Positions 1 to 8,329 of a stretch of 61,251 nt of DNA are shown piece after piece (the stretch's first letter is position 1; every line of letters starts with the position of its first letter). The stretch is from Kribbella sindirgiensis. Lineage in GTDB: Bacteria; Actinomycetota; Actinomycetes; Propionibacteriales; Kribbellaceae. Under the pieces are notes generated by a model that saw only the letters and a list, made by a program, of their open reading frames with translations, was not told the origin of the DNA and ran no database searches. Made by a program: the position numbers and the translations under genes. The DNA lies in assembly GCF_004331435.1 (NCBI RefSeq), contig NZ_SJKA01000030.1, positions 1-61,251 of the forward strand, written 5' to 3'.

Positions 1-258
1 CCAAAAGAACTTCTCCGCCAACCCGATCTGAATCGCGACCCCGTTGAACTCACCCGCGATCGCCAACTTCATGACGTACGCCGGATCCGACGCAACCGGA
101 TTCGCGAAGAAATCCCGCGGACCGTGCTCGAGACCCTGATCGTACGGAAGAAACAACGCCGTACCGTTACGCAGGCCATGATCGAACAGAATCCTGTGCA
201 ACCGCGCCTTCTTACCGGCACTCAGCCCGAGCTCGCTCAACGCCGCTCGCTTCTGCAT
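1..258 (-). CDS. fbaB: Class I fructose-bisphosphate aldolase, N-terminal part (runs off left edge)
   Basis: The first 86 residues of a DhnA/FbaB-type class I aldolase, which cleaves fructose-1,6-bisphosphate through a lysine Schiff base. The diagnostic stretch is LFLPYDQGLEHGPRDFF near residues 36-52. The active-site lysine lies beyond the edge. ATG at 258 is chosen because GGGGAG sits about nine bases upstream; an in-frame ATG at 267 lies too close to it. It is last in a minus-strand run after the USP and the membrane-anchored gene (19-base gap). Its codons (TTG, GGT, GAT, CTT) are less GC-rich than its neighbours', which may reflect high expression. A C-terminal piece of the same family lies at the right edge. 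Confidence 0.85.
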   Translation of the reverse strand, partial: MQKRAALSELGLSAGKKARLHRILFDHGLRNGTALFLPYDQGLEHGPRDFFANPVASDPAYVMKLAIAGEFNGVAIQIGLAEKFFW

Positions 259-277
259 GGTTCTCATCTCCCCTGGA

Positions 278-1129
278 TCAGTCGGTGGATCGGATCGCCG
301 TGACCGCGAAGGCCTCGACGCCCTGGTAGTGACCCCCGGTCGACGCCACGATCACGACAACGGGATCCGCCGGCGTACGGAACGAGACCTGCGCGGACCA
401 CGGCTGGTTCTCGCCGCCCGCCGCGACGCAGCAGTAGGTCCCGAGCCGGGCGTCCGACGACGCCTGCCGTACGTCGACGCGAATCGCCTCGTCCACACCG
501 GTGATCCGTCCACCGACGGACAACGGCGACCCGGCCGCTGCGCCGTACCGCGGCCTCGTCAAGGTCAGTGAACTGTCCCGGCTGCCGACAACCTCCCAGG
601 GCGCGTCGCTCCCCTGCCCCAGCCGGGCCAGGTGGAGTACCGCGGCCACCGACGGCCGATTGCCCTCGGCGCGGTAGCCCACTGATACGTAGGCCTCGTC
701 GCCGCGGACCGACTTCGCTACCACCAGGTCGATCTCGTCGAAGTCCAGGAACCCGGTGGTGAACGCCAACGCTGTCTGCGCTGCGTCGAGGTGCCACGGC
801 TGCTTGCCGTCGGAGCGGTACGCACGCTGCCACGCGGCGGCGTCCGCAGCGGACGTGAACGGCCACAGCGGCTGGTAACGGAAGATCCGGGTGGGGCTCG
901 GCGAAGGCCTCGGAGACGTGGTCGGAGTCGCTGTGACCGTCACCGTCGGCCCCGGTTGGGTAACGGTGGTGCTGGGCGCCGGCGACGTACCCTCCGGCTG
1001 CCCGGAATCCTTGGTGACAACAAGCATCGCGACGGCCAGCCCGATGATCGCAAGGCAGGCGACAGCGATCGCCCAGCGCGCACGGACATCCCGTACCAGT
1101 CGCTCCGGTGGCCGTCCCTCATCAGTCAT
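278..1129 (-). CDS. Membrane-anchored extracytoplasmic protein with Gmad2-like C-terminal domain
   Basis: 283 residues: a short charged N-terminus, one membrane segment at about residues 19-38, a Thr/Pro/Ser-rich linker (about 45-85), then a globular region. The last 90 residues (motif GSPLSVGGRITGVDE, later PWSAQVSF) resemble the Gmad2 immunoglobulin-like domain of spore-germination and export-associated proteins. No enzyme motif is visible, so the function is unknown. The frame stays open upstream to 1327, but ATG at 1129 has GGAGGA eight bases ahead and directly precedes the membrane anchor. A good DevR-like box lies 60 bases upstream. It is followed after 19 bases by fbaB, so the two may be co-transcribed. 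Confidence 0.75.
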   Translation of the reverse strand: MTDEGRPPERLVRDVRARWAIAVACLAIIGLAVAMLVVTKDSGQPEGTSPAPSTTVTQPGPTVTVTATPTTSPRPSPSPTRIFRYQPLWPFTSAADAAAWQRAYRSDGKQPWHLDAAQTALAFTTGFLDFDEIDLVVAKSVRGDEAYVSVGYRAEGNRPSVAAVLHLARLGQGSDAPWEVVGSRDSSLTLTRPRYGAAAGSPLSVGGRITGVDEAIRVDVRQASSDARLGTYCCVAAGGENQPWSAQVSFRTPADPVVVIVASTGGHYQGVEAFAVTAIRSTD

Positions 1130-1189
1130 GAGCCCGCTCCTCCGCCGATCCTCATGTCTCCACGGTCGGTCACGGATCGCGAGCTGAGC

Positions 1190-1204
1190 AGGGCCGAACG
1201 TCCC
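1190..1204. promoter_or_regulatory. DevR/DosR-like box
   Basis: AGGGCCGAACGTCCC matches the reverse complement of the window consensus GGGACCTTCGGCCCT at 14 of 15 positions. It lies between the upstream USP and the membrane-anchored gene starting at 1129, so this pair and fbaB may have their own promoter. Confidence 0.6.
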
Positions 1205-1235
1205 GCGGACGGTGGGCCCCACGGCCATGCGTTCG

Positions 1236-2105
1236 TCAGCGCACAACTGCCACCGGACAGGCGGCGTGGCGCAGAACCGCCCGGCTGACCGAACCCAGCA
1301 GCAGACCACGGACAGGTCCTCGGCCACGTGACCCGACGACCAGGAGCTCCGCTCCCTCGGATTCGCCCACCAGCACCGTCGAGGCCGTGCCGTGGACGAG
1401 TTTCTCGGTGACCTGCACGTCAGGATGATCGACTGCCTGCCCGGCTATCGCCTCACCCAGTTCGGCAGCGCCGTCCTCCTCGACGACCTCGAGGTCCTGA
1501 ACCGGGAACAGCATGTCGCCCGGGCCGGTGCTCTGCGAGTCACGCCACGCGAGCACGGCAGTGACCGACGCGCCGGTCCGCTCGGCGTACGCGAACGCGA
1601 ACGCGACCGCCTTCCGGCTGAGCTCCGATCCGTCGATGCCGACAACCACTGGGGCGTGCCGGTCCGGCTGCGCCGTCCAGCCCTCCGGCACAACGACGAC
1701 CGGGCAGGACGCGCCCGTCGCCAGGTGTGCCATCACCGATCCTTCGGCCCGATCACGCAGTTCCCCCAAACCGCGGGAACCCAGCACGAGAAGCGACGCC
1801 TCGGTTGCTGCCCGCAACAGAATCGGCACCGCCTCCCCGATCCTCACGTCGGCGTCGATCAGCACGCCGGGGTAGCCTGCCCGCAGCTCTTCGCAGGCCC
1901 TGTCCAGCAACTGCTCGGCGGGGCGCACGAGTACGTCCATGCCGAGACCGGCCGCCGCACCGCCGGAGCTATGCACAACCGGCCGGTGCACGGCGTGGAT
2001 CATCCGGACCCGCAGACCCAGGCGTTGCGCCGCAGATGCGGCCCAGCGTGCCGCCGCAGCACTCGCCGGTGAGCCGTCGTACCCGATCACGACGGGCTTG
2101 TCCAC
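1236..2105 (-). CDS. Universal stress protein, two UspA domains
   Basis: 289 residues made of two UspA folds (about 1-143 and 150-289). Each begins with the VIGYDGS/VVGIDGS strand. Each ends in the nucleotide-binding loop, VLGSRGLGEL in the first and VVGSRGRGPVRGLLLGSVS in the second, so ATP binding by the second domain is likely. Tandem-domain USPs of this type are typical DosR-regulon members in mycobacteria. GTG at 2105 is the start, with GAGGAG eight bases upstream. It is transcribed away from the hibernation factor gene, and the two divergent genes share two DevR-like boxes. One of eight USPs in the window. Confidence 0.9.
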   Translation of the reverse strand: MDKPVVIGYDGSPASAAAARWAASAAQRLGLRVRMIHAVHRPVVHSSGGAAAGLGMDVLVRPAEQLLDRACEELRAGYPGVLIDADVRIGEAVPILLRAATEASLLVLGSRGLGELRDRAEGSVMAHLATGASCPVVVVPEGWTAQPDRHAPVVVGIDGSELSRKAVAFAFAYAERTGASVTAVLAWRDSQSTGPGDMLFPVQDLEVVEEDGAAELGEAIAGQAVDHPDVQVTEKLVHGTASTVLVGESEGAELLVVGSRGRGPVRGLLLGSVSRAVLRHAACPVAVVR

Positions 2106-2164
2106 GACGATCTCCTCTCAAGCTCCTTCGCATGATCGTCACGCGCTCGGCACCGGGCACGGCA

Positions 2165-2179
2165 GGGACCAACGGCCCT
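2165..2179. promoter_or_regulatory. DevR/DosR-like box, first of a tandem pair
   Basis: GGGACCAACGGCCCT, 13 of 15 matches to the window consensus. It lies between divergent genes (USP starting at 2105, hibernation factor starting at 2249) and could serve both. Confidence 0.6.
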
Positions 2180-2185
2180 GTTTCG

Positions 2186-2200
2186 GGGCCCAACGGACCT
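2186..2200. promoter_or_regulatory. DevR/DosR-like box, second of a tandem pair
   Basis: GGGCCCAACGGACCT begins 21 bases after the first box, about two helical turns. That spacing would place two regulator dimers on the same face of the DNA, as in paired mycobacterial DosR boxes. Confidence 0.5.
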
Positions 2201-2248
2201 GTACCCGAGCGTGTTTCAGCTGCCAGCCTGAAGCTGTCAGGGGGGAAC

Positions 2249-3082
2249 ATGAGCACACAGAGCCAGTTCGCGCCGCCGCTGAGGCCGGGCGCGTCGATTC
2301 CGGTCAGCACCGCCGGGATTCTGCCGACCGACGCCGCGACAGCGATTCGCGAACACCTCGCACCGATCGTCGGGCCATGGGCGGCGCACAGCCGGGTGCG
2401 GCTCACCCGGCTCGCGGAGCCGGGCCTGCGGAGGCCGTTGGTCGCGCAGGTCGACGTGCAACTGACCGCCGGCCGTCGCGTCCGGGCGCAGGTGGCTGCC
2501 GCCACGATGTCGGACGCCGTCGGATTTCTCGCGTCGCGCACCATCGAGCAACTCCAGGTGTTCCCGACCGCGCTGGCCGAGTGCCTGCGCGAACGGTTCA
2601 CCACGGCGCCCCCGCCGTCGCCGCCCGAGCTGCTGCCGCCGTCCGTACGCCGTATCGTCCGGCGCAAGCTCTGCCGTCCGGCGGCGATGACGGTGGCCGA
2701 CGCCATTGTGATCCTGGAAGCGATGGACTACCGGTTCCACCTGTTCCGCGAGAAGTACAGCCGTCAGGACAGCATGGTGGTGCGAACCAGCCCCGGCCGC
2801 TACCGGATCATCCAGCCCCGGCCGAACCCGATCGGCCTCGAAATCACCTCACCGCCGATCACCCTCGCCGCGGCAGAGCGGCGAAGCCTGGCTGACGCAA
2901 CCGCAAAGCTCGACCTCACCGGAGCGCCCGTCGACATCTTCACCGACAAGTCCACCGGCCGTCTGCACGCGCTCTACGCCCGCTACGACGGCCACTATGG
3001 CCTCCTCGGATGCGACGCCACGATCAGGCCCGGGTTCCGCCGGGCCGCAGGGGACCGGCTCGCCGGACCGGGTCCGTCTTGA
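2249..3082 (+). CDS. hpf: RafH-like long ribosome hibernation factor with two S30EA C-terminal domains
   Basis: 277 residues. The N-terminal part (about 20-115) has the weak sequence expected of an HPF/S30EA ribosome-binding domain. Two copies of the S30EA C-terminal domain follow: one near 140-200 (REKYSRQDSMVVRTSPGRY), one near 215-262 (DKSTGRLHALYARYDGHYG). Long HPFs use one such domain to dimerise 70S ribosomes. The mycobacterial DosR-regulon factor RafH has a comparable length and tail. ATG at 2249 lies just downstream of two DevR-like boxes; the longer upstream reading frame is spurious. It probably stores ribosomes in non-growing cells. Confidence 0.85.
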   Translation: MSTQSQFAPPLRPGASIPVSTAGILPTDAATAIREHLAPIVGPWAAHSRVRLTRLAEPGLRRPLVAQVDVQLTAGRRVRAQVAAATMSDAVGFLASRTIEQLQVFPTALAECLRERFTTAPPPSPPELLPPSVRRIVRRKLCRPAAMTVADAIVILEAMDYRFHLFREKYSRQDSMVVRTSPGRYRIIQPRPNPIGLEITSPPITLAAAERRSLADATAKLDLTGAPVDIFTDKSTGRLHALYARYDGHYGLLGCDATIRPGFRRAAGDRLAGPGPS

Positions 3083-3096
3083 CGACGGTGGGTCTC

Positions 3097-3111
3097 GTGG
3101 CCGCTGGCCAC
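3097..3111 (+). terminator. Short hairpin after the hibernation factor gene
   Basis: GTGGCC-GCT-GGCCAC, a six-base stem with a three-base loop, followed by CCTTT. It lies 15 bases after the stop codon. Weak as an intrinsic terminator. Confidence 0.3.
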
Positions 3112-3187
3112 CCTTTGTCGGTCCGCTTCCGGCGAGCCGGTCAGCTCCCCTGCAACTCCAGACTCGCCCGTCCGAGGCACGGCGGTC

Positions 3188-3202
3188 AGGGCCCAAGGTC
3201 CC
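3188..3202. promoter_or_regulatory. Orphan DevR/DosR-like box between convergent genes
   Basis: AGGGCCCAAGGTCCC, 14 of 15 matches to the reverse consensus. It lies where the hibernation factor (plus) and a nitroreductase (minus) converge, so no annotated gene starts beside it. It may drive a short or antisense RNA, or be a relic. Confidence 0.5.
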
Positions 3203-3226
3203 GTCACAGCGGACCACCCGGCCCGG

Positions 3227-4192
3227 TCACTCGCGGATCAGCACGTCCTCGATCGCGCGCCGCGGCGTCGGCGGAACCGCCGCCGTCCCGTAGCCGAACC
3301 GGATCACGGCCTGCGGCCGCTGCCACGGACCGAGCGGATCGTTGATCTGCCCGCGAAGCTCCTCGTGCTCGATCGCCTGATTCAGCAAGGACGTCGACAC
3401 TCCCCGGGCGGTGGCCTCCAGCAGAACGTGTTCCAGCGCCTGTCCCGCCCGCAGCCACTCGATCGGGCCGTCGTACCGGGTCGCGAGGACGGCCAGCTGG
3501 GGGTTCGCCTCGAAGCCGGCCACCGGACGCGCCGCATCGGCCTCCGTCGCGGCCATGTCCCGAACCACCGCATCTCCGCCGGCGGACCGCGAACCCAGCG
3601 CGCTCGACGGAACGCCGTCAGCCGTTCGGTCGCCACCGACCCATTGCCGGCGCTCCGCCGTACGGGCCCGGTCGTCATCGTCCGCCGTCGTCGCCTCGTT
3701 CGTTGCCATTCGCAACCACCAGCGCCGGATCGGCGTGTCGATCCACTGCAGAACAGCGCCTTCGACGCGGGCGCACAGGTCGAGCTCCACCCGGAGCTGA
3801 GCGGACAGCAGTTCGTCGGTGAACGGCTCCCGGTTCATCCGGCGTTTGGTCAGATGCGGCGCGAGCCCGGCCATCGCCGGGGTGGACGGTCCACCGAGTT
3901 CGACAACGGCGACCAGATCGGGCCGTCGCTGATCCATCAGGTGACGCACCTCCGAGCCCATCCCTCGCGCCGCGGCCGCTACCCGCAGGTTGAAGATCGC
4001 CGCCCCCAGTGACACGAACAGCATCCGCCGCGACGGGTCCTCGGCCGGCAGCTCGCGCTCCCGGTCCCGGAACACCTCCACCGTCCGGCCCACGAACCGG
4101 AACCGCCACGGCTGCGTGTTGTGCATCGACGGCGCCAGCACCGCCGCGGACAACATGGCGGTCCGGTCGGCGTCGGTCAACTTCTCTCTCAT
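3227..4192 (-). CDS. Acg-type nitroreductase family protein
   Basis: 321 residues of the Acg (Rv2032/Rv3131) branch of the nitroreductase fold. The family mark APSMHNTQPWRF is at about residues 20-31, a second block (SSALGSRSAGG) is near 200, and the C-terminal half carries the repeated fold. Mycobacterial Acg proteins are DosR-controlled and bind FMN; published Acg lacks nitroreductase activity and may store flavin, so the substrate here is open. It is last in a seven-gene minus-strand operon, ten bases after pntB. Two paralogues lie at 37559 and 53415. Confidence 0.85.
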   Translation of the reverse strand: MREKLTDADRTAMLSAAVLAPSMHNTQPWRFRFVGRTVEVFRDRERELPAEDPSRRMLFVSLGAAIFNLRVAAAARGMGSEVRHLMDQRRPDLVAVVELGGPSTPAMAGLAPHLTKRRMNREPFTDELLSAQLRVELDLCARVEGAVLQWIDTPIRRWWLRMATNEATTADDDDRARTAERRQWVGGDRTADGVPSSALGSRSAGGDAVVRDMAATEADAARPVAGFEANPQLAVLATRYDGPIEWLRAGQALEHVLLEATARGVSTSLLNQAIEHEELRGQINDPLGPWQRPQAVIRFGYGTAAVPPTPRRAIEDVLIRE

Positions 4193-4202
4193 GGCGATCG
4201 CC

Positions 4203-5600
4203 TCAGCGCACGTAAGCCTTGAGCTCGTTGACCAACGACGTCAGCGCGACCTTCGCGTCACCGAACAGCATCGCGGTCCGCGGGTTGGTGTAGAGCTCGT
4301 TGTCGATGCCCGCGTAGCCGTGGCCGAGCGAACGCTTGACCACGATCACACTCCGGGCCTTGTCCACGTCCAGGATCGGCATCCCGGACACTGCGTTGCC
4401 CGGCCGGCGCGCGGCCGGGTTGGTGACGTCGTTCGCGCCCACGACCAGGACGACGTCGGTCGCTGCGAACTGCGGGTTGATCTCGTCCAGGTCCTTCAGC
4501 TGTGGGTACGGCGCGTTCGCTTCCGCCAGCAGCACGTTCATGTGCCCGGGCATCCGGCCCGCGACCGGGTGGATGCCGTAACTCACGTCGACACCGTGCG
4601 ACGTCAGCGCCTGGGCGAGCTCGACCACCTCGTGCTGCGCCTGCGCCGCCGCCAGCCCGTACCCGGGCACGATGACGACCTTTCCGGCGTACGCGAGCTG
4701 CAGTGCCGCGTCGTCGGCCGTCACAGTCCGCACCGTGCCGGTCGCCGCGACAGCCGGCGATCCCTGCTCGTCACCGGTGCCGAATCCGCCCGCGATGATG
4801 TTCAGCAGCGAGCGGTTCATCGCGACGGCCATCAACTTGGTGAGGATGCCACCAGCCGCGCCGACGAGCGCGCCCGCGATGATCAGCGGCGTACTGCCGA
4901 TCACGAACCCGGCCATGGCCACTGCCGTACCGGTGCAGGCGTTCAGCAGCGAGATCACCACCGGCATGTCGGCTCCGCCGATCGGCAGCGTCATCAGGAC
5001 GCCGACGACCAAGGCGGCACCGGTCAGCAGGCCGAGGGTTCCGAGCCCGCCGACGCCGGTCGTGTAGAGAATCCCCGCGACCAGCGCGGTCAGGGCGAGC
5101 AGCAGGTTGAGGGGCCGAGCACCGGCGAAAGTCAACGGCCGTCCTGGTACGACGCCGGCCAGCTTGCCCGCCGCGATCAGCGAACCGGAGAACGTGACGG
5201 CACCGATGAGCACGTCCAGGAAGATTGTCAGCGTCGTACTGACCGGCTGATCCACGGACTCGGGTAAGGCGTCCGCGAACGCGATCAGCGCCGCCGCCCC
5301 GCCGCCGACCGCGTTGAACAGGCTCACCAGCTGCGGCATCGCGGTCATCTTCACGCGCCGCGCCGCGACCAGACCGGCGCCCGCCCCGGCCGCTGCTCCG
5401 ACCGCGAGGACGACGGCCGCTGTGGCGGTGATGATCCCGTCGTCGATCAGCACGACGACCGTGAGCACGATCGCGACCGCCATCCCGAACGCCGACAGCT
5501 GGTTGCCGCGGCGCGCGGTCGCGGGCGAGTTCATCAGGTGCAGACCGAGCACGAAGCAGATCGCCGTACCCAGGTAGAGGAGATGCGTCGTGGTGTTCAT
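4203..5600 (-). CDS. pntB: NAD(P) transhydrogenase subunit beta
   Basis: 465 residues. The N-terminal half has about eight membrane segments forming the proton channel. The C-terminal domain (about 290-465) binds NADP(H), with VPGYGLAAAQAQHEV near 310 and the GANDVTNPAAR motif near 393. With PntAA and PntAB it forms the inner-membrane enzyme that couples hydride transfer between NADH and NADP+ to proton movement. It overlaps pntAB by four bases and is followed ten bases later by the nitroreductase gene, which would use the NAD(P)H pool it adjusts. Confidence 0.95.
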   Translation of the reverse strand: MNTTTHLLYLGTAICFVLGLHLMNSPATARRGNQLSAFGMAVAIVLTVVVLIDDGIITATAAVVLAVGAAAGAGAGLVAARRVKMTAMPQLVSLFNAVGGGAAALIAFADALPESVDQPVSTTLTIFLDVLIGAVTFSGSLIAAGKLAGVVPGRPLTFAGARPLNLLLALTALVAGILYTTGVGGLGTLGLLTGAALVVGVLMTLPIGGADMPVVISLLNACTGTAVAMAGFVIGSTPLIIAGALVGAAGGILTKLMAVAMNRSLLNIIAGGFGTGDEQGSPAVAATGTVRTVTADDAALQLAYAGKVVIVPGYGLAAAQAQHEVVELAQALTSHGVDVSYGIHPVAGRMPGHMNVLLAEANAPYPQLKDLDEINPQFAATDVVLVVGANDVTNPAARRPGNAVSGMPILDVDKARSVIVVKRSLGHGYAGIDNELYTNPRTAMLFGDAKVALTSLVNELKAYVR

Positions 5601-5875
5601 CGGCGGAACATCTCCAGCATCCGGTCGGTGACGACGTACCCGCCGACCACGTTGGCGGCGGCGAACGCCGCGGCGACGAACAGCAGCAGGTAGCCGATCG
5701 TGGTGTCGAGGCTCGCGGCAACGATCATCACGCCGATCACGACGACACCGTGGATCGCGTTCGCGCCGGACATCAGCGGCGTGTGCAGCGTCGCCGGAAC
5801 CTTCGAGATGACCTCGAATCCGACCAGCACGCTCAGCACGAAGACGGTGATGTCCGCGAGCAGCACAGGGGTCAT
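5597..5875 (-). CDS. pntAB: NAD(P) transhydrogenase subunit alpha, membrane part
   Basis: 92 residues with three hydrophobic segments, matching the small membrane part of the alpha subunit found as a separate gene in three-gene transhydrogenases. The PLMSGANAIHGVVVIG stretch in the middle is highly conserved in the family. It overlaps both pntAA (upstream) and pntB (downstream) by four bases (ATGA), which indicates translational coupling and equal subunit supply. Confidence 0.93.
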   Translation of the reverse strand: MTPVLLADITVFVLSVLVGFEVISKVPATLHTPLMSGANAIHGVVVIGVMIVAASLDTTIGYLLLFVAAAFAAANVVGGYVVTDRMLEMFRR

Positions 5876-6954
5876 GACACTGTCTCCTTCGGATGCACCA
5901 GCAGACCGGCGGTGATCTCGTCGTCAGGGTCGAGTACGACGGAACCGTCGTGGATCAGATACTCGAGCAGGGCGGTGACGTTGCGCGCCCATGCGGACGA
6001 CGCGGCCCGCGCCACCTGGGCCGGGAGGTCACCGGCGCCGAGGACGACGACACCGTTCTCAGTCACGGTCCGGCCGTCGGGTACCGAGCCGGCCACGTTG
6101 CCACCGAGTGGGCCGGCACCGAGGTCGACGACGACCGAGCCGGCCGCCATGCCGGCGAGTGCCTGCGCCGAGACCAGCTCCGGCGGACGGTGCCCAGGAA
6201 CCTGGGCGGTGGTGATGACCACGTCGAAGCCGCGGATCGCGTCAACCATGGCGCGTTGCTGAACCGCCTCCTCCTCGGCGGTCAGGGCACGGGCGTAGCC
6301 GCCCTCCCCGCTCGCCGAGACACCGAGGTCCAGCACAGCGGCGCCGGTCGACGCGATATCGGTCTGCGCCGCCTCCCGGACGTCGTACCCGGTGACGAGC
6401 GCACCCAGGCGTCGCGCCGTACCCATTGCCTGCAGTCCGGCGACCCCGCCGCCGAGTACGAGAACCTTCGCCGGGCGCACGGTCCCGGCCGCGGTCATCA
6501 TCATCGGGAAGAACCCGCCGAACGTGTCAGCGGCCAGTACGGCGGCCTTGTAGCCGGCCACGTTGGCCTGCGAGGTGAGCACGTCCATCGACTGCGCCCG
6601 GCTCAATGTCCGCGGCAACCCCTCGAAGCTGAGCGCCGTGACGTCCGCGAGCTCCTCGGGAGCGTCGTCGGGACGGAGCAGACCGATCACGATCTGCCCG
6701 GGGCGCAGGCGCCGGAAGTCCGGCCGGTGGATGACCGCCAGAATGTCCGCCTGGGCGAAGACCTCGGGTCGCTCCGCGATCCGGGCGCCGGACGCGACAT
6801 AGGTCTCGTCCGGGAAGCCGGCCTCCTGTCCCGCGCCGGCCTCGACGACGACGTCGAGGCCGGCGCGGCCGAGGCGCCCCACCACTTCGGGCGTGACGGC
6901 CACCCGGTTCTCGTGCCACTCGGTCGCCGCCGGGCAGCCGATCAACAGGCTCAT
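5872..6954 (-). CDS. pntAA: NAD(P) transhydrogenase subunit alpha, NAD-binding part
   Basis: 360 residues with the alanine dehydrogenase/PntA fold. The N-terminal block is ENRVAVTPEVV near 15. The Rossmann motif VLGGGVAGLQAMGTARRLGA is at about 165-185, with DVREAA after it. The C-terminal part (VVDLGAGPLGGNVAGS) completes the NAD(H)-binding domain. It is soluble on its own and docks on PntAB/PntB. ATG at 6954 has GAGAGGG upstream. It starts 12 bases after the alcohol dehydrogenase gene, so NADH from alcohol and aldehyde oxidation can be passed to NADP within one transcription unit. Confidence 0.94.
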   Translation of the reverse strand: MSLLIGCPAATEWHENRVAVTPEVVGRLGRAGLDVVVEAGAGQEAGFPDETYVASGARIAERPEVFAQADILAVIHRPDFRRLRPGQIVIGLLRPDDAPEELADVTALSFEGLPRTLSRAQSMDVLTSQANVAGYKAAVLAADTFGGFFPMMMTAAGTVRPAKVLVLGGGVAGLQAMGTARRLGALVTGYDVREAAQTDIASTGAAVLDLGVSASGEGGYARALTAEEEAVQQRAMVDAIRGFDVVITTAQVPGHRPPELVSAQALAGMAAGSVVVDLGAGPLGGNVAGSVPDGRTVTENGVVVLGAGDLPAQVARAASSAWARNVTALLEYLIHDGSVVLDPDDEITAGLLVHPKETVS

Positions 6955-6966
6955 CTCGGATCCCTC

Positions 6967-7980
6967 TCAGAACTGGAACACCACGCGGGCCGGGATGTCA
7001 CCGGCCAGCACGTCCGTGATCGACTGGTTGACGTCGTCGAGCTTCCGGTCGACCGCGATCACCTTGGTCCGCCCCGCGACGTGCAGCGCGAACACATCGG
7101 CCAGATCGTTGCGAGTGCCAACGATCGAGCCGATCACGGTCTTGCCGTTCAGTACCGTGTCGAAGATCGGCAGGCTGAGCGCGCCGTTGTCGGCGGGCAA
7201 TGCCACGCATACCAGCCGCCCGCCGCGCCGCAGCGACCGGAACGCCTGGTCGAACGACTGCGGGTTCGCCGCCAGCGCGACCGCGACATCGGCACCGCCG
7301 AGCGCCTGGATCGCCTCGACCGGGTCGGTGGTCGCCGCGTTGACGACATGATCCGCACCGAGTTCCTTGGCCATCTCCAGCTTGCTGTCCTCGATGTCGA
7401 CAGCGATCGTCACGCCGCCGGCGATCCGCGCGTACTGCAGCGCCAGATGTCCCAGCCCACCGACGCCGAAGATCGCCACGGTCTCGGCCGGCGCCACGCC
7501 GGCGACCCGGATCGCCTTGTACGTCGTCACTCCGGCGCAGGTCAGCGGTGCGGCGTCCCGGGACGAGACCTCGTCCGGCACCGGGTTCGCGAACGCGGCG
7601 GGCAGTACGGCGAACTCGGCGAAGCTGCCGTTCACGGAGTACCCGGAGTTGCGCTGCTCGAGGCAGAGCGTCTCCCAGCCACCGATGCAGTAACGGCACT
7701 TCCCGCAGGCGTATCCGAGCCAGGCGATGGCGACCCGGTCACCGACCGCGCGGTCGCTCACGCCTTCGCCGAGCTTCTCGACGATCCCGATCCCTTCGTG
7801 GCCGGGGACGAACGGCGGCGTCGGCTTGACCGGCCAGTCACCGTGCGCGGCATGGATGTCGGTGTGGCAGAGCCCACTGGTCTCCATCCGCACCAGCACC
7901 TCCCCCGGCCCCGGCTCGGGAATCGGCACCTCCTGGATCTCGAGCGGCTTGGTGAAGTCGGTGACGACTGCTGCTTTCAT
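6967..7980 (-). CDS. adhP: Zinc-dependent alcohol dehydrogenase, AdhP type
   Basis: 337 residues of the medium-chain dehydrogenase family. The catalytic zinc ligands lie in GLCHTDIHAAHGDWP (Cys about 37) and GHEGIG (His about 60). The structural zinc loop is CGKCRYCIGGWETLC (about 92-106), and the NAD-binding motif is GVGGLGH near 172. Family members interconvert primary alcohols and aldehydes with NAD. It overlaps the DUF779 gene by four bases and sits with an aldehyde dehydrogenase, so the pair could run alcohol to carboxylic acid, or the reverse reduction as an electron sink. Confidence 0.93.
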   Translation of the reverse strand: MKAAVVTDFTKPLEIQEVPIPEPGPGEVLVRMETSGLCHTDIHAAHGDWPVKPTPPFVPGHEGIGIVEKLGEGVSDRAVGDRVAIAWLGYACGKCRYCIGGWETLCLEQRNSGYSVNGSFAEFAVLPAAFANPVPDEVSSRDAAPLTCAGVTTYKAIRVAGVAPAETVAIFGVGGLGHLALQYARIAGGVTIAVDIEDSKLEMAKELGADHVVNAATTDPVEAIQALGGADVAVALAANPQSFDQAFRSLRRGGRLVCVALPADNGALSLPIFDTVLNGKTVIGSIVGTRNDLADVFALHVAGRTKVIAVDRKLDDVNQSITDVLAGDIPARVVFQF

Positions 7981-8324
7981 GACTGTCCTTTCAGGGAACA
8001 GGTTGCGGATCGCGTGACGAAATGGATGCCGGGCCCGGCCGCGAGGGAGAAGCCCTCCGGCTCACCGGGCGCGACGTCGAGCTGGAACGAGTCCTCGCCC
8101 CAGGCCTGATCCAGGGCGTAGTCGATGTAGAACGGGCAGCCCTGGATGTTGCCGAGGAGGACGTCGCCCGCGCCGATCAGGAACTCGCCGGCCGGATAGC
8201 ACATCGGCGTACTGCCGGCGCAACAGCCACCGGACTGGACGAACATGACCGGGCCGCGGTCCGCGCACAGGCGAAGGATCGCCGAGTGCGCGGCCGCGGT
8301 GGCTGTGATACGTGAGATCGGCAT
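7977..8324 (-). CDS. DUF779 family protein, aldehyde dehydrogenase partner
   Basis: 115 residues. The conserved DUF779 block is SGGCCAGSTPMCYP near residues 32-45, with three cysteines that could bind metal or react with an aldehyde. The family is found almost always beside aldehyde dehydrogenases of the AldB/ExaC type, as here, but its role is not established. The start is ATG at 8324, five bases after the aldehyde dehydrogenase stop codon, with little ribosome-binding sequence. Translation is therefore probably coupled. It overlaps adhP by four bases. Confidence 0.85.
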   Translation of the reverse strand: MPISRITATAAAHSAILRLCADRGPVMFVQSGGCCAGSTPMCYPAGEFLIGAGDVLLGNIQGCPFYIDYALDQAWGEDSFQLDVAPGEPEGFSLAAGPGIHFVTRSATCSLKGQS

Positions 8325-8329
8325 CGGAC

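Noticed and set aside
1727..2248. Upstream extension of the hibernation factor frame
   Set aside because: It runs opposite the USP gene and through two DevR-like boxes; Arg/Pro-rich without similarity. ATG at 2249 fits the family.
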